NCBI GenBank assembly: GCA_014656495.1
Contig: BNCN01000023.1
Coordinates: forward strand, 1 to 55,650
DNA: 55,650 nt
Direction: 5' to 3'
Origin: Comamonas sp. KCTC 72670
GTDB lineage: Bacteria > Myxococcota > Myxococcia > Myxococcales > Myxococcaceae
Shown here: in pieces, positions 51,401 through 55,650 of the stretch
How the letters are laid out: each line of letters opens with the position of its first letter
How positions within the stretch are numbered: position 1 is the first letter of the stretch
Notes under the pieces: model-generated
Seen by the model: only the letters and a program-made list of their open reading frames with translations
Database searches by the model: none
What the model was told of the DNA's origin: nothing
Translations under genes and position numbers: made by a program

Positions 51401-53818
51401 CTCCAGGAACGTCGGAGCCGACGGCGTCAGCTTGTACGCGTTGACCAGGTAGTTCTTCATCCGGTCCTGCGCGTCCTGGAACGGATGCGCGCGGAGCAGC
51501 GACGTGTAGCACTCCCACAGCATCGTCGCCCACACCTCGCCGGAGTTGTGGACCTGCGAGTTCGGGAGGCCGTTCGCCAGGAAGGGAACGCCCGTGGGCA
51601 GCGCCACGCCGTCCATGATGTGACGGTAGAACAGGCCGTTCTTGGTCGTATCCGACGAGTACGTGGTGCGGCGGATGCCGTACCACTCGGAGTCCGCGTC
51701 CGCGCGCGTGGCGTAGGCCGCCGCGGCGTAGGCGCCGTTCCAGTTCGCGTTGGTCGGGACGTTGATGTCCTCGGCGCGAACCATCATCAGCAGGGCGGTG
51801 AAGTCACCCCAGCCCTCGCCCATGCCGCGGCCCTGGTTGTTGACCAGACCGGACGAGTTCCCGATGAGGCGGTTGCTGATGTAGTGACCCCACTCGTGCG
51901 CCACGATGGCGTTGTCGAGCGTGCCGTCGATCCACTGCGTCTGGCCACGGAACAGCGTGACGTTCAGGCCGGGGATGGCCGAACGCAGCCGGTTGCCGTC
52001 GTCCAGGTTCACGCGGAGCGCCGGGATGTTGATCGTCGTGGACGTACCGCCCATGTCGATCGTCGGACCCGCGACGTTGTCGTGGATGATGACGCCGATG
52101 GCGCCGGCGTTCTGCGCGTTCGTCACCTTGATGGTGAAGTCGCAGCTGCCACGGTCGATGACCGCGATGTTGCCAGCGACCTCGGCCGCGTTGGTCAGCG
52201 CGGTGCAGCCGTCGCGGTCCGTCGGGCCGTTGGTGTTGGCCTCATCCAGCGCGGCCACCACGTTGCCGGTCACGTTGAAGGTCTGGGGACCGAACGTGGT
52301 GGAGATACCACCCTGGTAGTCACCCGCGACCTCCGCCGGGGCGTTCGCCGTCACGGCCGAGTTGCGCGCGCCGGAGAACAGGAACATCTGCATGCGGGGC
52401 GAGGCACCGTCGGCCGGCGTCCGCATGTTGGCGTTGTCGGTACCCTCGTGGTCCTGCGCCTGCGCGAGGAGCACGTCGTTGCCGAGACCGCCACGGCCGA
52501 AGTTGCTGGCCTGGGCGTTGCCGGAGGCCTCGTCGAAGCCGGCGTCGTAGTACCAGTCGTGGAGCCAGTTGTTCAGGTAGAACAGGCTCGTCGTCGCCGC
52601 GTCGATCTGCTCGTTGTTCGCGTTCGGCTGGATGCCGAAGTCGATGCTCCGGTCGAACACGCCCGGGGCCGTCACTTCAGGCCGGCGGTCGCCCGTGTTG
52701 TAGCCGTCCGGAAACACGAGGTCCGCGTACGCGTCCACGTTGTTACCGCGCGTCACCGTCGCGCCGTCCGGCAGCCAGGGGTCGTTCTGGCTGAACGGGA
52801 CGTTCTGGAGGGTGATCAGCGTGGACGGGACGTACGGCGACACATAGCCGTTGGGCGTGCCCACTGGGTGCGGCGTACCGACGTTGCCGTGAGGACCGTC
52901 GTGCGGCGTGTACGGCGGCGTGGTGTCCGCCCAGACGCGGTAGCTGAACTCCGCGTGCGCGGTCAGGTCGTTGCGCATCAGCAACTGACCGTCCGTGGCG
53001 GAGATGACGTACGCGAAGTAGTCCGAGTTCCGGCTGTCCGCGCGGCCCGTGAAGAGCTCGACGTAGTACGCGGGAACCAGCTTGGTCGGCAGCGGGAAGT
53101 AGACCTGCTTCACGCGCGCGGGAATGCGCAGCTCCTCACCCAGAGGACGCGCATAGCTCGCCAGCGTGTAGTGCGAGTACGAGTCGCCCTTCGAGGCCGC
53201 GCTCACGCGGCTGAGCAGGCTGCCGTCGATCGCGGTGCCGGTCAGATCCTTGTACGCCGCGGCGATCGCGTCCGTCGCGGGAACCTGGAAGCGCGCCTTC
53301 GACTTCGGCATCTCGCTCGAAGCGTGCTTCGAGAGGTTGCCGGAGATGGCGACGATCTCGTTGTGCTTGTTGAGCAGGACCTTGAGCGACTGGCGGAAGA
53401 CCTCGATACCGGAGGTCTTCTGCGACAGCGTCACGACCTTGACGCCCTGCTTGTTGGCGCTGACGTTGGTGACCGTCGCGCCAGCGGTCTCGAAAGAGCG
53501 AAGGCCGTAGAGGGGGGCGTGGGCGGACAACTGCGCCATCGCCGCCTTGTCGGGGGCCATCTTCGCGTATTCGGCGCGAAGCTTCGTCTGCTCCGCCGTC
53601 CGGTGGGTCCAGACGAACGTCGGAGAATCGGTCAGCGCGTCACGGTGGGCGATCCGCGCCCCCTTGAGGCTGCTGTTGACCGGCTTGAATCCCGCAGCGG
53701 CACGACCCGCGGGCTTCGCGTCCTGGAGTGCATCGTAGTTCGGCAAACTCCGAGCGACGGCACTGGTACCTGACAATACCAGGGCAAGCCCGGACAGAGT
53801 GGCAACCAACCTTCTCAC
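48467..53818 (-). CDS. M36 (fungalysin-type) metalloprotease with Ig/PKD-like repeats and MYXO-CTERM
   Basis: 1783 residues, secreted. Order: signal peptide (VRRLVATLSGLALVLSGTSAVA), a FTP-type propeptide, the M36 catalytic domain with HEWGHYISNR (near 642) and MGEGWGDFTALL carrying the third ligand, and a PA domain inserted before it (NIAVIDRGSCDFTIKVTNAQ, near 540-590). A beta-rich domain with immune-inhibitor-like character follows, then six repeats of about 90 residues (near 1179-1743), and the MYXO-CTERM tail GGGCSATGAGAPAG + hydrophobic helix + RRRRQN. The tail predicts Cys processing and lipid anchoring by a myxosortase. GTG at 53818 is preferred; ATG at 53833 or 53893 are alternatives. 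Probably a predation or nutrition protease. Confidence 0.9.
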   Translation of the reverse strand: MRRLVATLSGLALVLSGTSAVARSLPNYDALQDAKPAGRAAAGFKPVNSSLKGARIAHRDALTDSPTFVWTHRTAEQTKLRAEYAKMAPDKAAMAQLSAHAPLYGLRSFETAGATVTNVSANKQGVKVVTLSQKTSGIEVFRQSLKVLLNKHNEIVAISGNLSKHASSEMPKSKARFQVPATDAIAAAYKDLTGTAIDGSLLSRVSAASKGDSYSHYTLASYARPLGEELRIPARVKQVYFPLPTKLVPAYYVELFTGRADSRNSDYFAYVISATDGQLLMRNDLTAHAEFSYRVWADTTPPYTPHDGPHGNVGTPHPVGTPNGYVSPYVPSTLITLQNVPFSQNDPWLPDGATVTRGNNVDAYADLVFPDGYNTGDRRPEVTAPGVFDRSIDFGIQPNANNEQIDAATTSLFYLNNWLHDWYYDAGFDEASGNAQASNFGRGGLGNDVLLAQAQDHEGTDNANMRTPADGASPRMQMFLFSGARNSAVTANAPAEVAGDYQGGISTTFGPQTFNVTGNVVAALDEANTNGPTDRDGCTALTNAAEVAGNIAVIDRGSCDFTIKVTNAQNAGAIGVIIHDNVAGPTIDMGGTSTTINIPALRVNLDDGNRLRSAIPGLNVTLFRGQTQWIDGTLDNAIVAHEWGHYISNRLIGNSSGLVNNQGRGMGEGWGDFTALLMMVRAEDINVPTNANWNGAYAAAAYATRADADSEWYGIRRTTYSSDTTKNGLFYRHIMDGVALPTGVPFLANGLPNSQVHNSGEVWATMLWECYTSLLRAHPFQDAQDRMKNYLVNAYKLTPSAPTFLEARDAVIAAAYANDPADAERFWAAFAKRGAGVGAQAPDRYSTNNAGVVESYGFGSAIQFVSAEFFDDIEGTTCDRDGVLDNGETGRIEITVRNVGATTANSASATLFSTTPGIQLGNGGGGTFPPIPVFSEAKISVPVSIHGAAPFSEANFSVAVRDDGQAIPGDIINALTLVTNFDEAEQVTNIEDVEVTPSKLPWTTDYDEELTPDVWGVVQLTETNRTFYAEDLGSYSDIRLITPELNVSATEPFVLNFMHAYDLEGDPVWGYYDGATVEITEDGGDTWVDIGGPIHNATLQNYNGNLNPLAGRPALSGYNEEFPGLIPATINLGTAYAGKTVQIRFRIGTDESFGATGWLLDDLEFTGITNTPFAAIVPEDGVCVNRAPAVNAGADVSAAARSQVSLTGTATDPDGDALTYSWTQTAGPAVSLTGADTLTLSFTAPQVTESTTLTFTLTATDGTNTSTDSVNVTVTPANRAPTVNAGIDATAAERSEVTLTGSASDEDGDALTYLWTQVSGTPVALKDYTSPTATFVAPEVTLDEQLVFRLTVSDGAASANDTVTVTITNVNRAPVVTDTSVAFAAGVVTVSASALDPDGDALSYSWAQTAGGAVSINGADTASITFATPAPGSYEFTVTASDGEASASKAVAVTIISGGGGGDPSNTPPTVNAGADGTASAGDIVTLSGSASDAEGDPLTYVWQQIGGTPVALSDASSLSTTFVAPGTANGDTLAFLLTVSDGNSTVSDVVRIIVAADPGTAPGNTAPVVSAGAPATVTAGSTVTLNGTATDADGDALTATWTQIGGPAVTLSDASSLTPTFTAPATTEALSFLLLVSDGTATVQAVTTVTVTDENVAPVAAARAVVSGNQTSATLDGSASSDANGDALTYRWTQTSGPTATINGANQAVAVANLPDLKGKTENFGFRLTVTDAHGAEHATTVTFSARNGDDDGGGCSATGAGAPAGMIGLALLGLLRRRRQN
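48590..50280 (-). repeat. Six tandem Ig/PKD-like repeat units in the M36 gene
   Basis: Six units of about 270-290 bases, each beginning N-[RTV]-[AT]-P and containing [T/S]DxDGDALTYxW or a close variant, then [FV]xLTVxDG. They encode beta-sandwich domains that may act as spacers or adhesion modules between the protease and the cell surface. Conserved DGDALTY segments make these units prone to recombination or assembly error. Confidence 0.85.
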
Positions 53819-53922
53819 GTGGGGAAGCTCCATTTTTACGACAACGGGGGTGGCCGCCCTACTTGCAACCTGGGTAAAAATTTCTGACCCCATCGCCAGA
53901 ACATCCAGTCACAAAGTGGAAG

Positions 53923-53951
53923 CGACCAAGTGACAGATTGTCACCTGGTCG
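53923..53951. promoter_or_regulatory. 29-bp dyad in the divergent M36/lipoprotein promoter region
   Basis: CGACCA-A-GTGACA-GAT-TGTCAC-C-TGGTCG: arms match in 12 of 13 positions around a 3-base centre. It lies about 105 bases before the M36 start and 110 bases before the lipoprotein start on the other strand. No T tract follows on either strand, so an operator is more likely than a terminator. Confidence 0.55.
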
Positions 53952-54059
53952 AGAGATTAGTGCCCCATTGGATGTAAGTTAAAAGGCGACATGAGATTTT
54001 TTTCCAGCGGAACGCAGAATTCCGTAGTTACGGCAGGTTGCGTTTGCGCCAACGGCGCC

Positions 54060-54386
54060 ATGCTCGCGCGCGTTGGCCGCGCGGTGGCCTTGGGGATGGC
54101 AGCAGCAGGGCTGATGGCCGGCGCCATGGGGTGCCGGAGCACCGGAGCCCACCAGTCCGCCCCGCCCCAGGCCGTCATCGACTCGGGTGAGACCCTACCC
54201 GGGTCGACGCAGCACGGAAACGGAGGCGCGGGGAACGCGGAGCGTCCTCGGCCACCCACGACGACAGAAACCCGGGCCTGCCCCTGGGGCCACCTGCGCT
54301 GCTGCGATGGCAATTGCGCCCCCGCGACGGAGTGCGCGCTCCTCGCGTGCGATCCTCCGCGCCGCACGGCCGCTGACACGCGCTGA
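54060..54386 (+). CDS. Small Cys-rich lipoprotein
   Basis: 108 residues from the ATG at 54060 (an ATG at 53991 is possible but adds no useful signal). A signal peptide MLARVGRAVALGMAAAGLMA ends in a lipobox (GAMGC). After a disordered Gly/Pro/Thr linker the C-terminus has a compact cysteine cluster, ACPWGHLRCCDGNCAPATEC, then LLACDPP, with seven Cys that could form disulfides. I do not recognise the family. It is read away from the M36 protease gene and convergent with the NmrA gene. Confidence 0.5.
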   Translation: MLARVGRAVALGMAAAGLMAGAMGCRSTGAHQSAPPQAVIDSGETLPGSTQHGNGGAGNAERPRPPTTTETRACPWGHLRCCDGNCAPATECALLACDPPRRTAADTR

Positions 54387-54417
54387 GCCCGTCCGCGAAG
54401 ACATCCGCGCGAGCGGC

Positions 54418-55362
54418 CTACGGAAAGCTCTCGACGGAGAGCGCCCCCAAGGAGGGCGCGCGCGGAATCAGCCGCGACTGAAGGAACGCGCGCACGGACA
54501 TGGGCTGGTGCCGTGGGTAGTCGGAGTTGGAGGGCGCGCGCAACCTCCCCTTCCCCGCGAGCTGCGAGAGAAGACTGAGCGCCGCGGAGGACGTATCGAC
54601 GGGCGTGCCCGCGGGGCGTGGCCGCGCGAGCTGTCCGCGCAGCGCCTCGACGCTGCCCCTGCGGACGCGCTGCAAGGGTTGCCCGGTGAGCTCCTCGTAA
54701 AGGGCCGCCACTTCGTTGACCGTCACCACGTCACCGACGAACTCCAGCCGCCGCCCCACCGCGCGCGGATCCACCACCACTTCCGCCACCCAGCGCGCGG
54801 CGTCGCGCATGGCCGTCACGTCGAAGGGCTCATCCCCCGTGCCCCAGTAAGACACCCGGCCCCGCTCGAAATCGAACACCTGCGCTTGCGGCGACAACGC
54901 GGTCTCCATGAACGCGCCGCACGACACGAAGGTGTACGGAACGCCGCTGCGCACCACCGCATCCGCCACGTGCCGCTGCGCAGCCATGAAGGAACGCCCC
55001 GCCTCCGGGTCCGCGGAGTCCAAGGCATAGTCGGAGGGAATGAAACGCAGCACGCCGTGACGCCGCGCCGAATCCAACAACCGAAGTTGGCCTTCAACGA
55101 ACACGTCGGGAGGCCCCCGCACGGCGGAGACAACCGCGTCCACCCCCTCCAACGCCGAGTCGAGCGAACGCATGTCATCCAACGCGCCACTCACCAGCGT
55201 CACGCCGTGCGCCTCGAGCCGCCGCAGCGCCTCGCCGCGAGTTCCCGGACGCACCAACACGTGGAGGTGGATGCCGGGCCGGGACAACAGCGCCGAGGCC
55301 AGCTTGCCTCCGAAACGTCCCGTGCCCCCAACCAGCAAGACATGCGCGATGTCGGTGTCCAT
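54418..55362 (-). CDS. NmrA-like NAD(P)-binding protein
   Basis: 314 residues. ATG at 55362 with GGAGGAGG upstream. Atypical SDR of the NmrA/PCBER group: Rossmann HVLLVGGTGRFGGKLASALL (near 7-26), then VLVRPGTRGEALRRLE with the NADP-type Arg, VVSAVRGPPDVFVEGQLRLL, and RFIPSDYALD. The C-terminus has TAMRDAARWVAEVVVDPRAVG and a helical cap. The family ranges from isoflavone-reductase-type enzymes to redox-sensing regulators; which it is cannot be told. The upstream in-frame ATG at 55509 starts inside the tRNA terminator and is rejected. Confidence 0.85.
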   Translation of the reverse strand: MDTDIAHVLLVGGTGRFGGKLASALLSRPGIHLHVLVRPGTRGEALRRLEAHGVTLVSGALDDMRSLDSALEGVDAVVSAVRGPPDVFVEGQLRLLDSARRHGVLRFIPSDYALDSADPEAGRSFMAAQRHVADAVVRSGVPYTFVSCGAFMETALSPQAQVFDFERGRVSYWGTGDEPFDVTAMRDAARWVAEVVVDPRAVGRRLEFVGDVVTVNEVAALYEELTGQPLQRVRRGSVEALRGQLARPRPAGTPVDTSSAALSLLSQLAGKGRLRAPSNSDYPRHQPMSVRAFLQSRLIPRAPSLGALSVESFP

Positions 55363-55502
55363 GGCCTCCTCCTCCGATGGGGGCAATCCCCTACGAGGAA
55401 GATGGACCGTGGTGCCGGGGACGCCTTCACTGGCCAACACATGCCGCTCGGCTGGACGCTGGCCCGCCGTGAGGCGAAGCGCCCGGCAAGCCAGGAGGCC
55501 CA

Positions 55503-55544
55503 AAAGCAATCGGCCCGGCCATCCAGAACGATGACCGGGCCGAT
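55503..55544 (-). terminator. Rho-independent terminator of tRNA-fMet
   Basis: Perfect 10-bp stem atcggcccgg (55509-55518) / ccgggccgat (55535-55544). On the minus strand it is followed by TGCTTTTG. It begins just after the tRNA 3' end. Confidence 0.85.
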
Positions 55545-55548
55545 CAGA

Positions 55549-55623
<75 letters not shown>

Positions 55624-55650
55624 ACATGTTTCCAGCTCAACGCCTTGATG

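Noticed and set aside
48602..53773. 1723-residue plus-strand open frame opposite the M36 protease gene
   Set aside because: Antisense shadow rich in Arg, Val and Gly; the sense frame carries HExxH and six repeats.

Overview
The window looks like a chromosomal segment of a myxobacterium, probably Myxococcaceae (Myxococcus/Corallococcus-like). The evidence is very high GC with strong third-position GC bias (which creates huge antisense open frames), many Cys-lipoproteins, an M36 protease ending in a MYXO-CTERM sorting signal, an IHF-alpha with an acidic tail, and a PilZ protein. No rRNA or CRISPR array was found, and the only mobile DNA seen is at the left edge.

Layout. 1-4040: an island-like stretch with two broken transposase genes (IS3-type OrfA, ISL3-type C-terminus), a C5-cytosine DNA methyltransferase and a Vsr mismatch endonuclease, abutting the 3' end of a tRNA-Pro gene. 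4043-11332: a core translation block on the minus strand, tRNA-Val / thrS / rpmI / rplT / pheS / pheT / ihfA / tRNA-Pro. infC, usually between thrS and rpmI, is absent, and intrinsic terminator/attenuator hairpins lie directly before thrS and pheS. 11352-22482: a type-5 uracil-DNA glycosylase coupled to an AI-2E-family permease, small envelope lipoproteins, a PilZ protein, a secreted FKBP, two zinc metallopeptidase lipoproteins (one ACE-like) flanking a cold-shock gene, a DHH-like protein without its acidic motif, and a DUF3105 lipoprotein.

22493-26131 is a three-gene operon: a protein with two CxxCH haem motifs, a lipoprotein and a twin-arginine DUF1501 protein. 26312-33127 holds an SDR reductase, a secreted metallophosphoesterase, a HGSNAT-like membrane acyltransferase, a VOC protein, a VWA lipoprotein and a bacterial expansin. 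33141-41863 is the most intriguing part: an NfeD/YqiJ-like membrane OB-fold protein, a large flotillin and an 1853-residue DUF3686-type AAA+ ATPase, read in that order and probably forming a membrane-associated machine of unknown function.

42009-55623 carries topoisomerase IB, an O-methyltransferase divergent from a 2OG-Fe(II) oxygenase, a DUF1330 protein, a Tat-exported amidase, a patatin-like lipase, a giant M36 protease with six Ig/PKD-like repeats, a small Cys-rich lipoprotein, an NmrA-type NAD(P)-binding protein and an initiator tRNA-fMet. Function calls rest on motifs and family resemblance read by eye; no database search was run.
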